The translations under genes were made by a program, and so were the position numbers. The notes under the pieces are model-generated. The model ran no database searches. It was not told the DNA's origin and saw only the letters and a list, made by a program, of their open reading frames with translations. From the NCBI RefSeq assembly GCF_024586455.1, contig NC_065919.1:8035368-8099367 (forward strand): 64,000 nt of DNA, in the 5' to 3' direction. Shown one piece after another: positions 37,625 through 49,520 of this stretch (position 1 is its first letter; every line of letters starts with the position of its first letter). The DNA comes from Bactrocera neohumeralis. Lineage: Eukaryota; Arthropoda; Insecta; Diptera; Tephritidae.

Positions 37625-40600
37625 TTTCATTGAGTTCTTCAAAAACTATAAGATTTGCGAAAAGATGTCAACCACCATGTGGATTAGATTTGGTTTCCTT
37701 CTCAAGCAGACGAAAAACGGCCGAGGAAGAATAAGAAGTTCATCAATACCTCTGAAATGCAACAAAATGCAGATAAATACAAGCCTAGTGTCTTAAGTAA
37801 GCTTACGGGTTGCATTCTCTTTCATCTCTGGTCTGTGGATTTGGAGTTTGAACTCATCTGAAGAGAACATTAGTTCAGTAATGGCTTCTTTCGAGATTAG
37901 AAAGCTTGAATATTAATTTCAAAGATAAAGAAAAATCGGAAAAGCTCAATCAGAGGAATAGATCGCGAACATAATTTTTTGGTGATTTCGATAAGATAAT
38001 TTGAAAATGAAACTAAATAAATTAAAAATGTATTCTTTCTCATTCGTACCGCCTTTAGTTATTCGCCTTGCCGCTCAACTCTTTCACAAGTCAAAACCCA
38101 AACAAACAACAAGCACTTCATCTAACCAGTTGCATTGATTTTCAGAAAATCCCTCTCTATTAATCTGCTGCAAAGTGGGAAGACGCGTTTGGCTGCTTTT
38201 CACAAATCAGTCAAATTAGTCGCCTCATTTTGCATTTGCACACCTTCGAACCATAACGGACAAAACCAGCGCGCAACCAACTAACCAACCAACCAAGCAC
38301 TGTACTGCCATACACATATCAATCAGCAGAAATAAATGATTAGAAGTTGTGCGCCTCTGCACTTTCATCTCCGCTCGACACGTCTCGTGTGCTCCTGAGT
38401 GCCGAAGAGCGCCGCCCCTCGACAATTAAAAGCACATTCAACATGGCAGAAATGAAAGGAATCATGAGCCGCATGTTGACAAATCCCACTTTGATGGCGT
38501 GGAAGATGTGAGCCACATTTCAGCAGTGGCGCAACGGGTAGGCTAACGAGCAATTTGCGCCTGCGTGCCATGGCGAACACATTGGATTACTTAGCAAACC
38601 CCTTTTGACGCATGCCAAACACACGCGCATACCTACAGACATAGGCACTAGTGTCACATGCGTTGCCGCGTTGCCTGCTACATGCCACATATCAAACGCC
38701 ACATGCCACAAGCATGCTGCTATGCTGTTACGTAGCGTAGCTGCAGAATTGTCCAAAGCTGCGGCTGTGGCATTTAGGCGCAGCAACACATGCTGCCTCA
38801 TTGATTTTGGTCATGCAAGTGACAGACGCGCCCGACCAGTGATGAAATCATCATGCGTCAGTGCGTGTATGCATGTGTGCGCGCATGTACAAAGGCGCTA
38901 AGTTGCTCATGTTACGCATTGTTGCAACAACATGAAAATTCGCTTAGTGCGCCAACGCCATGAATGACAGCGCGGGCGTCGAAAGAAATGTGTGTGCGTG
39001 CGCGTGTGGCAATATTTGTTGCCAACAAGCAGTGCGACACATGCAACACGGCGCAAAACAAATGCGTACGACTCTTGTTGCTGCCACCGACCGCCACAGG
39101 CACACTCTCTCCCATGCAGCTAGCGGTGCGACGGCAACATACGTTGTGGGAATACAAGCGGCAGCTAAATAAATTTGCCAACAAAGCCGCGGTTTTGATA
39201 GCAACTCGCACTGCTGGCTGCAGCCTTTTTGCCGCTGTGTCCCGTGTGCTTTTTGGCTGGCTCTGTCGCCATTCGATCACTCTGCGCCCGGTTAGTTGTT
39301 GTGGTTAGGAAGCTGCCACGTTTCTCAATTTAATTTTCTACGCGACTTTGTTGTTTTTCGTTTGGCTGGTGCGGGAGGCGACAGCGATTTCGTGGGGCGT
39401 AGCCGCCGTGGGGAACTCCGCCGAACATGCTGCATGCTTCGCATAACTTGTACGTGTAACATGAGCACAACAACAATAACTACAACAAACAAAAAATTAA
39501 TTGTTTGTGTAACGCTCTTATTTGCCATTTGTTGGCGGACATAAGCGCCGCCGTTAGTGTGCTCGCATTTTTTATTAAGTATGCTAACACAAGTACATAC
39601 ATATGTACATGGCTATAAATGTTTGTATAAACATATGTGTGTACAAGCGCTCATGTGTTGTTTCAATGGCTTTGTTTTTGTTAATGGAAATTGTTGTCGA
39701 GGTGCGCCTTGTCGCAGGCCACTCGGGAAATATGCAATGTCGTTTGCCTTGAAATCCCTCTTGTTGCTGTTGTTGCCGTTATTTTGAAAACATGTGTGTT
39801 CGCATTTCCGTTTTTTAATCTAAATAATTTACATATTTACATATCACATTCCAACTGTATGTTAACCACATAAATATTTATGTGCATGTATGTGTGAGCG
39901 TGTGTGTACCTGTGCGCCACTGTGACACGATAAATGTGCTTTGGGAGCCTGTAACCCACCACCCTTTTGTCATTAAGCCAACAGTTGGTTTTTGGCCAAA
40001 TTGGCTTTGATGCAACAATTGCAGCTGTGCGTTGTGCCGTTATGTGTTGCCATCCCCTCATACAAATAAAATTCATTAAATATTCTGTGCATTTAATGAA
40101 ATGTTTAGGTTTTGTGGTAGCAAACATTGTTTCAATATTCATTACTTACACACATTTGGAACATGTACTTATATACATATATATATATTATATAACAATA
40201 TAACATGAGGCATTGTTTAACCAAAGCAGTTTCGTGTGACACGAAAAGACGTCTGCACTTAAACACAGGTCAGCATTGAATATTGTGTCAATTTAATGCA
40301 GGGTGGAGTTATTCCAACTCGTAGGTGGAAAATGGTGAGATAAAATGTAAAAAAAGAAGAGATTTTAAGTTACTAAAGAATTTCGAAGCGTTCAAGCTAT
40401 GCTCTCAAGCTAACCCGTAAAGTTGTTTAGAAAAAAAAAACATCGCTCAAAAAAAGTACATAATCAGGTAAAAAGTTTCAAAGCGTTTAAACTAGCCTCT
40501 AAACTTTGTTAAATGCTAAAAACGTTTTCAAAATGAAAAACAAAATAAGTAGAAAAGTTCATAATACACACAAAAATTCCTCAGTGCTTAAGCCTGGCTC

Positions 40601-40870
40601 TCGAATTAAACATTTTGACTTAAATCTAAAACAAATTTCTATACAAGTTCATAACTCCACTGTTGGAAGTCTGACCATAGGAAAAAATATGAAGCTCAAA
40701 ATATTGATGACTTGAAAAATGTGGAAGTAAGATACTAAAAAATTTACATTTTAATCTCATAAAAATCTATCGGCTGTTTAGAATAGACTTAAAGCATCAT
40801 CGTGCTTTCCCCAAAGCAAAAGTTCCAATGTTATCAAAGACAGGCGACAAAAAATATAGGTTAAGTTAGG
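37625..40870. other. non-coding DNA, partly GC-richer (38.2-39.5 kb)
   Basis: The part at 38200-39540 is clearly less AT-rich than the rest of the window and carries many overlapping frames on both strands, none with a known motif or splice pattern I can defend. ACATGCCAC recurs around 38680-38712. It could be a regulatory or conserved intronic region, but no gene call is justified. Confidence 0.4.
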
Positions 40871-40873
40871 TTA

Positions 40874-41060
40874 TATATCTTTATATATAAAAATGACGTT
40901 CACGTTCTTTGTCCGCGTTGAACTCCCAAACTACTGAACCGATTTTAGCAAAATTTAGGGTAGTAAAAACAATTAATAAATAAAAAAATAAAGTGAAAGC
41001 TCTATTAAATGGACGCTCTATTAAGCGGACATCTTAATTAACCATTCACATTGGCCGATC
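40874..41060 (+). repeat. dispersed repeat with TTTGTCCGCGTTG, copy 2
   Basis: ATCTTTATATATAAAAATGA, CTTTGTCCGCGTTGAACTCC, CTACTGAACCGATTTTAGC, AAGTGAAAGCTCTATTAAAT and CTATTAAGCGGACAT follow in the same order as at 6770-7000. About 40 bp present in copy 1 after the CCGATTTT block is absent here. Confidence 0.7.
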
Positions 41061-41661
41061 AGACATTGAAAAAGCATCCTTAAATTCGTTATTTTTTCAA
41101 TCCCATAGACCGACTGATCTTTAGTAATACCAGATGGAGGTTAATTTGAGCTTAAGTATTCGTCATACATACGTCAACACTTTTTGCGAACTTTAAGAGC
41201 TACTTGGTTTCTAATTTATATATTTCATCTAGTTTCTTGAACTCTGAAGCTCCTACATATTTAAAGCAAGTTCTAGATAATATTAGACAGGAACATAGAA
41301 GCTGTTCCAGCGGCCTACTTCCCACCACTTTATGCATGTGTCATCTTTAATAATGCCCATCCGTCTTCTTTCATTAAAAGAAATAAAAAGCGTGCAAAAA
41401 CTCCAATAGATGGCACACCAATCGAAATATTTAAAGAATTACCTTATAATTTTCAAAATGGGACTATATTATAATCAACAGAAATTAAACAAATGTTTAG
41501 TATTAATCACGGAGTGTTAATATATTACAACTGAAACCGAAAACTGAGCTTTATCGGCGAGCTTTCACACACAAAGCTCAATATTTGTTCGATATTTATA
41601 GAGAATGCCTAAAAGTTTGTATTTTATTTACCAAAGCTATTCAATTCACAGAATTTTTTTT

Positions 41662-41690
41662 TTGGTAGTCGAAAAAGCCTTTTCGTATGA
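41662..41690 (+). mobile_element. relic of a cecropia-type mariner terminal repeat
   Basis: TTGGTAGTCGAAAAAGCCTT followed by TTCGTAT matches the terminal repeat of the elements at 13990 and 37089 with one change. The DNA beyond it does not match the family, and no clear partner repeat is nearby. Treated as a solo end. Confidence 0.5.
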
Positions 41691-41699
41691 GTCTGCGGT

Positions 41700-44600
41700 A
41701 GCAATATTTGCATTTATTGCTTCACAAAGATTCACAAAATGAAATATCCAAATTAAAATCTCAAGTCAAGTCTCAAAAATTTCCACTTTCATGCCGTCTT
41801 CGCATTTTCAGTCTGCGTTTTGGGTGTTTAGTTGCTCAAATTAAAATTATACGCTTTATATTTTCTCGTAATTCAACTTTGTAGACTTTTTCGGTTTGTG
41901 GAATAAAAGATTAATTAATCTTCGCTGAAAACAATTAAAGCTTTAAGCACTTTTTCCCATGCGCCGCTTTCTTTCCATTCTAAAACCATTACAAATCTTC
42001 TCTTTTTCGACTATCATTCATGGTGGCAAGCGCTTACACACACAGCACGACATCTCGGTTCGTGCGTGTGTGTGTGTATGAAAATGAACTCTATTAAATA
42101 TATAAAAGTGTGTGTGTGTGTGTTGAAGCAATCTTTTGAGCTGGACATAGTTTTTACCGCAACCGACATTGCTCAGCGTGATAAATGAAGCGCGAATCGT
42201 GTACGAAGCAATGGAAAAAAACTATTTTTTTTTTCTCTGGAGAGAATATGGCAGTAATAGTAGAATATTTTTATGAAAGAAGAAACGATTGAAAATACCA
42301 CTTTTAACACTTTAGCTGCAGAAATAGTTGAGACTTGCTTGCGTTCCACGAATATAATGCCGCAGACTTATGGGTAAAGACCGCTCACAAAGCGTTAGAG
42401 GCACCACACGGCTTGGGAATTAAATAAAAGAAGTGTGTAGAATAGAAAAGTAGCAGCAAAAGAAATGATTGGGCAGCTGATTATTTTGCTGTTTGGCTGT
42501 TTTTGCATTTGGAGAGGTCATTGGTGCGTCGGTAATTCCTACGCGGCTTTGAGTCGCCCATCAGCGTGAAGAAAGTCGGCGTTACCAATGCACACGTACA
42601 GAATTGCTTTCTTTGAAGCTAGCCTTGAAGCTCCTAAGCAGAATGCCATGAGAGTGGCATAAACTAAAAACAACAGCGAAAGTTTGTACATCAGACGCCG
42701 CAGCACTTTCTTCCTATGACTTTTATTGGCAATTCTGCAATGCGTTCTGCGGGCGTTGCGCGCCAATATATTTTAATACATATACAAAAACAACTACAAA
42801 TACATTGATAGTACTTGAACACATTAGTCCGTATATACATATATATTCATTTAAATGTTAATAGTTGTTTGTGCAGCCAGCTTCCCAGCAACGAGTCAAT
42901 AAATCAAAGATACTCCCCAGTTGAGTTTTCATTTCACGAGTATCGAGCTATTCGCTTTTCGGAATACAACATCGTTACTTCTCGCCTAACAGTCGCACAT
43001 ACAATCGAACACCCGTTCACCTCGTGTCTCAACCACACTTCTTCAACAACAATTTCCCTTAGTTTACTTTTTGGAAAGAAACTTATTTCCGGCTCTCTAT
43101 TTGCGACCAGCTGATCGGCCACCTAGAACACCCCCATGCGCGGCTTCAGTTGGGTGGCTGTCGTGTTAACATCTTTGTTGGTGCTCCATTCTTATTGCAA
43201 CTACATAGTTTGCAAGTGTTTACTCTTCGGTCTGCCGCAGTCAAGTGGGACTCTGCGGAGAAGTTCTTTGGCAGAGTGCTAAAGCTTAAAGAGCAGCGAT
43301 TAATCTTCACTAATTTAAAAGTTTTTAATGCGGTAAGTCTGTAAATGTGTGGCACTGGTTCTGATTTTGTTTGAAGCACTTTGATTTTTTACATTTGGCA
43401 AATGAGTGGGTCATTTGTTAAATGAGTGCTGGTTAAGTGGTCAAAGGGAGAGTGGGCATAATTATGCATAATATTTATAGATTTAACTGAGTTATGTTGT
43501 TGTGAAAACTTGGATGTCGTAAGAGCCGCGGCTTTAAGAACGACGCACTCACTATTTAAGGCAAATTATATGTGAGACTGCGTCATAAGCTCTCGAAAAT
43601 GAAGTCTTGGCAATATATCAATAAAATTATGGCTCACTAATACTGAAATTTTTGCATGAACTCGTCTTGTGTACTCTCCTATACTTAACTAAATCAATGC
43701 ATAAATATATTTACTCACATTTAGACACCTAACTCGGCTTCCTTTAACTTTGATTGAAAGTTTTGAAAATCGATCACCTTGACCTCGACTTCGACTGAGT
43801 ACTCACCTGAAACGAAAAGGTAAAGCAATATAAGTATGATTTATTCAATTTGCATGAGCAATATTTGAAGCTTATAGCTTAGCATAAAAACAGCATTGAA
43901 ATAAATAATCGATTTGTAGTGAAATCAGCAAAAGCCTTCAACCATAACCCAATTTTAAAGTCAAGCCTACCATTCGCTCATCGAGCATACAAAGTCACAT
44001 ACAAATTCAATAAACCGAAACGATTTGCAATTGTGCCGAACTTTGAAATTCAATTACTCCTAGCAATTTTCAAAGACGCTTTAACTGCGCTATGTGCCAA
44101 CAGCAGGCGCACAATCAAAGAATTTGCTGGGGTGGGGACGCACCCAACTATCAGGATTGGAGCTAAAATCTCAGCCGGTGCTAGGGGAAAAGCAAGAAAT
44201 CACACACAGTCACACGTAGAATGTGCCTGAATTGGCGGTCAGTGGAACTAGTAGCATACAAGTAGCAACAATAACAGTAGCATATACTTACCCGTAGCAT
44301 TATTTTGGCAATGCTGCCACAGCGCCAAATAAACAAATTCTGTAGAAGCACGCGACCAGCAAACGAAATTGTATGATGCTAAATGTTGCTTATTTACATA
44401 TATGTATGTATATTTGTACGCAGTGCATAAGTGTTGTTGGCATGTTTGCGTGAAAGATTTGAAAGTTGATTATCTTGGCTCAGAATTTGCCAAACTCACC
44501 GCAAAAACCGGAGCACAGACACACATAAAAACAAAGAAGTGACTGGCATAGACCATGGATAGACTAACGAGCGTCTGTATGAACGAATAACGGTTAAATT

Positions 44601-45095
44601 CACCAAACCAACCGACCCACCACCCGACCGCCCAGCCATGCGTACGATGGAAGCGACTAACCATGCGACCGCCAGCAAAAACTTTTGAGCAACCAATGTT
44701 AGAATAAATGAAGATGCTGTTTGCAGCATGGACGGACGGACCGACGGGTATTGCACGTTGGTTAAACGGACTGAAGTGAAAGGAAAATGAAAGAAAACAT
44801 AAAAAATAAAAAAGCACTCGCCGCTGCCGGAGTGAGAGATTTGCGTCTGCATGTGCCAGTTGTACACTTAATTTTTGCTGATTTCATGCAGACAGTCGTT
44901 AGTTGTGCAAATATAATAAAATAGAGGGGAGGAGCATCACGCAAAACAGATAGTAATAATTCTTTATTTTCGGAATTATGAAATTGATTTCAATCCATTT
45001 TGTTTTGCAATGCACATAAGAAACTTATAATGATGGAAATAGAAAATTAAACTACTTGGGGATACAGTGAGACTATATGCACTAGAGATGCTACA
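41700..45095. other. non-coding DNA, nothing firmly recognised
   Basis: (GT)n runs lie at about 42064-42078 and 42108-42122. At 43326-43338 the plus strand reads AATGCG|GTAAGTC, a good donor consensus at the end of a 60-codon open stretch (43150 on), but without a recognisable protein. Confidence 0.4.
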
Positions 45096-45107
45096 TTCCA
45101 ATTCATC

Positions 45108-46016
45108 ATGGAAAGATTGGATATACGATCCAACAACGAGTCGAAATTATTAAAGTTTACTGCCGAAATTCGGAGTCAGTGGCTTCAACTTTAAGACCGC
45201 TAAGTCTAATTTATGGTCGTCATAATCGTCTTGTCGGATCAATATTTGAGCGTCTACAGAAAAAATTTAAATACACAGGCACAGTACAAAATGCTCCGTG
45301 CCAGTGAGACAAAGAAGGGCGTTGTTGTCAATAATATTGCTGCCGCTAGTGCATCAATTGAGGAAGACCCAAATCAGTCTCTCACACGTCGTTCTCAAGT
45401 GTTAGGCGTTTCTGTGACGTCGTTGTAGCGAATATTGAGAAAAGTTCTCATCCTTACAAGATCAAATTGACGCAAGAACTGAAGCCACTTGACCACCAGA
45501 ATAGTCGTATGTTCGTGAATTGGGCTGAGCAACAATTAGAAAATGATCCAGATTTTCATCGAAAAATCATGTTCAGCGATGATTTCTGGCTGAAGGGTTT
45601 CGTCAATAAGCAAAATATGCGTTGTTGGTCAGGCAGCAATTCACACGTATCCACGAGTCACCATTGCATCCCGAAAAAAACACGGTTTGGTTCGATTTAT
45701 GGGCCGCCGCCGTCATTGTGCCGTACTTCTACCGTAATGATCCAGACCAGCACGTTGCTGTGAATGGTAATCGCTACCGCTCAAAAATAACCGAATATTT
45801 TTGGCTTAAATTGGATGATATGGACTTGGACAATATATGGTTCCAACAGGACGGCGCCTCAAGCCCCACAACGAATGTCACAATCTATTTATTGAAAACC
45901 AAGTTTGGTGAACGTGTTATCTCACAAAATGGCCCAGTCAATTAGCCGTCTCGGTCGTGCGATTTGACACCGTTAGACTATTTCCTGTGGGGCTAGGCGA
46001 GAGAAATGTTTGGTTA
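45108..46016 (+). pseudogene. broken DD41D mariner transposase
   Basis: Several frameshifts and stops break the N-terminal part (45108-45470), where IEEDPNQSLTRRSQVLGVSV is readable. From 45467 the core is clearer: LKPLDHQNSRMFVNWAEQQL, then FSDDFWLKGFVNKQN with the first catalytic Asp kept but two codons lost beside it. WFQQDGASS gives the second Asp (codon at 45850) and CDLTPLDYFLWG the third (codon at 45976). Exactly 41 codons lie between the last two, which defines the DD41D spacing described for rosa-type mariners. A TAG replaces a Trp-like position (VN*PSRSC). A second stop follows FLWG. The gene is dead. Confidence 0.82.
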
Positions 46017-46638
46017 TACGAGGGCTGCTATATATATTCTGGCTTAGGACAACACTAAGTGTTGACAGGTGCAATCTGACATTTCCATTGGAAAGTTTGT
46101 CATTTTTTTAGCATAACATCACTCAGAACGTTTTGTCATTTAATCGTGAATTGTTTTATTTACAGGGAATTAAAAAATTCATCTCGGCCAAAAAATGGAA
46201 TTAACTCGTGAACATTTTCGTGCCATCATTTTTCACAACTTTCGACGTGGATTATCACGACAAGAGTGCATCGATGAACTAATATCTTTGTATGGCTATG
46301 AAGCACCATCCTATAGCACTGAGAAAAACTGGTACAACGAATTCAATCGTGGCCCACGCTCGCTTAAAGACGAATTCCGTGAAGATCGTCCAAAAACAGC
46401 CGTTGTGCCAGAAAACATCGATGCCGTACGTGAACTGATAACGCAAAACCGTCATGTAACAATACCTTCAGATAGAGGCATGCCTATGCATTTCTCCCAC
46501 CAGCATACATTCGATATTGCATGAACACCTGGCCGTAAAAACGGTTTGTTCTCGTTGGATCCCGCACAATTTATAAGATCGTCACAGGTGACGAATTATG
46601 GATCTATGCGTATGAGCCCGAAACAAAACAGCAATGGA

Positions 46639-46680
<42 letters not shown>

Positions 46681-46742
46681 ATTTTCGTTGATAAATATGC
46701 CTATTTACATTATTAGGCCAGAAATATATATAGCAACCTACG
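46017..46742 (+). mobile_element. second mariner, internally deleted, nested in the first
   Basis: The left end at 46019 reads CGAGGGCTGCTATATATATT and the right end, inverted from 46742, CGTAGGTTGCTATATATATT; about 25 bp form the inverted repeats. The transposase starts at ATG 46195 (MELTREHFRAIIFHNFRRGL) and keeps a full N-terminal DNA-binding region to about 46460. Frameshifts follow, then a deletion (HNL joined to YKIVTGDE). After EPETKQQ the rest of the gene is absent and replaced by 39 A. The 3' untranslated part then resumes before the right repeat. The enzyme lacks its second and third catalytic residues. Confidence 0.82.
46640..46678. repeat. A39 homopolymer inside the nested mariner
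   Basis: There are 39 consecutive A between the transposase fragment and the element's 3' end. It sits where most of the catalytic domain should be. It is either a true slippage product at a deletion junction or an assembly or sequencing artefact. Confidence 0.9.
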
Positions 46743-46866
46743 GAGTCTATGCCAACAAGCCAGCGACGATTGATGAGCTTCGAACGAATAACGAACTAGA
46801 ATTTGCAGTAGTATCAGCCTATTTATGCTTTAAAACCGTCGAAAGTTGGTTTCAGCATCTGTACTC
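46743..46866 (+). pseudogene. C-terminal piece of the interrupted DD41D transposase
   Basis: It reads GVYANKPATIDELRTNNELE and on to WFQHLYSCK, continuing the host mariner after the nested insertion. It is then truncated by the RTE tail at about 46872. Confidence 0.75.
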
Positions 46867-46874
46867 TTGCAAGC

Positions 46875-46940
46875 TCTTCTTCTTCTTCTTTACTGGAGTA
46901 GACACTGCTTACACGGTTACAGTTAAGTTAACAACAGCCA
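46875..46940 (-). mobile_element. solo RTE-type LINE tail
   Basis: On the minus strand GGCTGTTGTTAACTTAACTG, CCGTGTAAGCAGTGTCTACT and a closing AAGAAGAAGAAGAAG match the 3' end of the LINE at 35.5 kb, with several substitutions. Only the last 65 bp or so are present, a heavily 5'-truncated insertion into the mariner. Confidence 0.75.
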
Positions 46941-46944
46941 CAAT

Positions 46945-49100
46945 GTTTGGAAGAGTTCTAGAGCTTCTAGGACAACCGTTGAACTCTATGGGTCAGCAAC
47001 TAGAGAACTGAACTGATTCGTACATATCTTTTATTAAATCGAAAGCGTTGTCAACTTCACCGACCAAAATGTTATTAAAATTACATTGGCATGACAAATT
47101 GACTGACAGTATTTGGATTTTCGTTATACTTGCAATAGACGTAGATCTCGACCGATTTCGTTTATTTTCACACCACACTTAAGAATTACTAGAACTACCA
47201 TGTGAATACTACGTACAGAATTTCGTTCAAATTGGTTGAGGGGTTTGCCATGTATACGAGTATAAAGTTGTTAAAGAGTGGGCGGTGTTCGGGCTATGCA
47301 TAATAATCCACATTAAACTATTTATTACCGTTATTTATTATAGAGTTATTGTTCTGTTAGCAATTTCGCAGTACGCTACTAGCACTTATTTTAAAAGTTT
47401 TAGCAACATGATTCACAGATCTTTCGAAATACAGACCGCCCAAATATATGTATGTACATACAACTCTGAGAGAGCAAACAATAGAGTCTCATATCTAAGC
47501 ATTCGCTGTGTTTGTGAGTAAATACAATTTGAATTTTAATTACAGCATTAACTGGTGGCAGTTCTGCAATTGTGTATTTTTTTTCGTTTTACCGCAACGC
47601 AATCGCAACACAATTCACAACTAACTGGCGGCACCATAGATAAAACCTCTGAAAATCATCTGTTTCGAGCGTGTAAACAATAGACTAACGCTAATGCGAA
47701 GTCAGCAGACACCTGCAGTCGCAGCTGTGCAACAACAACAGCAACAGCAACGTAGTAAGCAGCAGCGGTAAGAGAGCGGCCGGTGGTGGCAAATAAACGC
47801 GTCATCGCAAAAGCCGCAATTGAGCCGAAAATGTAAGCAAAGAGACGCGTACGCGCAAAAGTAAAGGCAAACAAGTGAAGTGAAGTGAAGTGAATGCAAT
47901 CGCACAATAAGACAATAATGCAAACGCGCACATGTAAGGAATCTTGTCGGTGAATACCGATGAACACAATGCACCACCAATGCGAAGCCAAAGAATTGTG
48001 CAAGTGAAGTGTTTGCATGCGGCGCGGCAACAGCAAGAACACATTGAAAGACGTACCTCCATATGCAAGTGTGTAAATACATATGTATGTACCTACGTAT
48101 ACATATAGTATGTACATCTGCGAAAGATAAGCTGAATGTGGCGCGCGACTCTGGCATTGTTGTGCAGCTACGAAGAGTTGCGCCAACAAAGGAACTGCGT
48201 TCACACGCGCTCACATGCGTACACACACACATACACACCAAGATGCAGATATGTATGTGTGTGTGCTGTGCACCAAGTGTGGCTGAAGACAAGTTTTAAA
48301 TAAGGGAAACCGTTTCAAAGGCGAACAGGTGAATAATGCATAAACAGTAGTAGTGTGTGTATGCCGACAAGGTTGCAACAACATAAACAAAAGGCGGCTG
48401 TTACAAGGAAATAAGGGATTGCAAGCAGAATACGAGAAGTCTTGTGGCTGTAAAGTCAAGAAATGAACCCTTATTTAATGACGCCTGCCTGTACGAGTGT
48501 GTGTGTGTGTGACACTGGCACACAGGTGCCAGTTACAGCAACAAAACAAGTGGACTGACGCATACTAGGGGAGGCGTACGCTTGGCTGATAAAAGGCACC
48601 AATGCATTACAAACATATAAGCATATTTTCACTGATATAAGTTAAAAACATATTTATATACTCATATATACATTTATATACATATATAATAAAATAAAAA
48701 TAATAATATATATATGTATTAATGACATATCAAAAGACGCACAAGCTTTTGGAATAAAATGCACTGAAAGGAAAGCGTGGTTTCCAAATTTTGGGCATAT
48801 TTCCATAAGGTTTCTGGAGCTTTTGCTTAATGGACATTTTTTTTTGTGCTTTCATTACAAATTCGTAGCTTTTTTTGAACAGTCTGTTAAGTTTTTTTTT
48901 TGTTTCGATAATTTGTTTATACCAGTCTGTTTGTTTCCACATTTATCATATTCAAACTTTATCCACCCCAGCATTACTAACGTTTTGGTTTCCTTTTCGG
49001 AGGATTCGTAGATCACAGCCTTTTTTCAACAATTTTTTTCTCATATAAAAAATTAAATATTTAATTAAAATTTTTAACGTCACAAACATATAAACAAAAA
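46945..49100. other. non-coding DNA with a short repeat-like fragment
   Basis: The piece at about 47180-47260 (AGAACTACCATGTGAATACT, then AATTTCGTTCAAATTGGTTG) has the look of a dispersed repeat end. The overlapping frames at 47.65-48.3 kb on the minus strand are low-complexity and lack motifs. No gene is supported. Confidence 0.4.
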
Positions 49101-49109
49101 TTTTTGGAA

Positions 49110-49520
49110 AAAAGACGCCATTTCCGGTGACCCCACGGAAAAAAGATGCGCCAGCATTTGGTAGGATAACTCCTTACCGGATCAGCTAAAGTGAAAAATA
49201 TACTTGTCTTAGTTAAAACGTTAATTTATGTAGAACTTGGACGAAGAGAAAAAAAACTAAAAATTGGATTTTTGGCAGACACTTTTACAAAAAACTGAAA
49301 ATTTCGCGAAATTTTTTTCAAATAATTGTAATCGAAAAAAATCCTTTGTCCAAGTCTTTAAGAATTGTATCTCAAAGACCTGTGTGTAATGAAGATCGGT
49401 TGAGTAGTTGTAGAGAAATCTTGCCAACCGACTTCAAAAACACAGTTTCTAAAAAAAACGCTTTTAAAGACGGCGCCCCTAGCCTCGGGTCAACTTGAAA
49501 ATTTAGGGCAATATTCTAAA
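49110..49520. repeat. probable dispersed repeat, class unknown
   Basis: A-rich segment with CCTTTGTCCAAGTCTTTAAG, GTAATGAAGATCGGTTGAGT and AAAAAACGCTTTTAAAGACG. I associate such blocks with an abundant fly repeat, but only one copy lies in this window, so this is from memory and weak. Confidence 0.3.

Larger units (their letters stand above)
45108..46870 (+). mobile_element. mariner-like element, DD41D (rosa-type) group, with nested insertions
   Basis: Transposase-like sequence starts at ATG 45108 and runs to about 46016, is interrupted by a second mariner (46017-46742), and resumes at 46743 with VYANKPATIDELRT. It is cut off at about 46870 by an RTE-type tail on the other strand. The outer terminal repeats were not found. 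The element is related to, but distinct from, the one at 28.5-29.7 kb. Confidence 0.75.

Noticed and set aside
38605..39308. Several frames of 80-122 residues in the GC-richer island
   Set aside because: All frames on both strands are open to a similar degree, as expected from fewer AT-rich stops; no known domain.
47656..48292. Minus-strand frames of 182 and 196 residues
   Set aside because: Two frames cover the same DNA, rich in Cys/Leu/Ser from CA and GTT repeats; no family resemblance, no promoter or splice signals.
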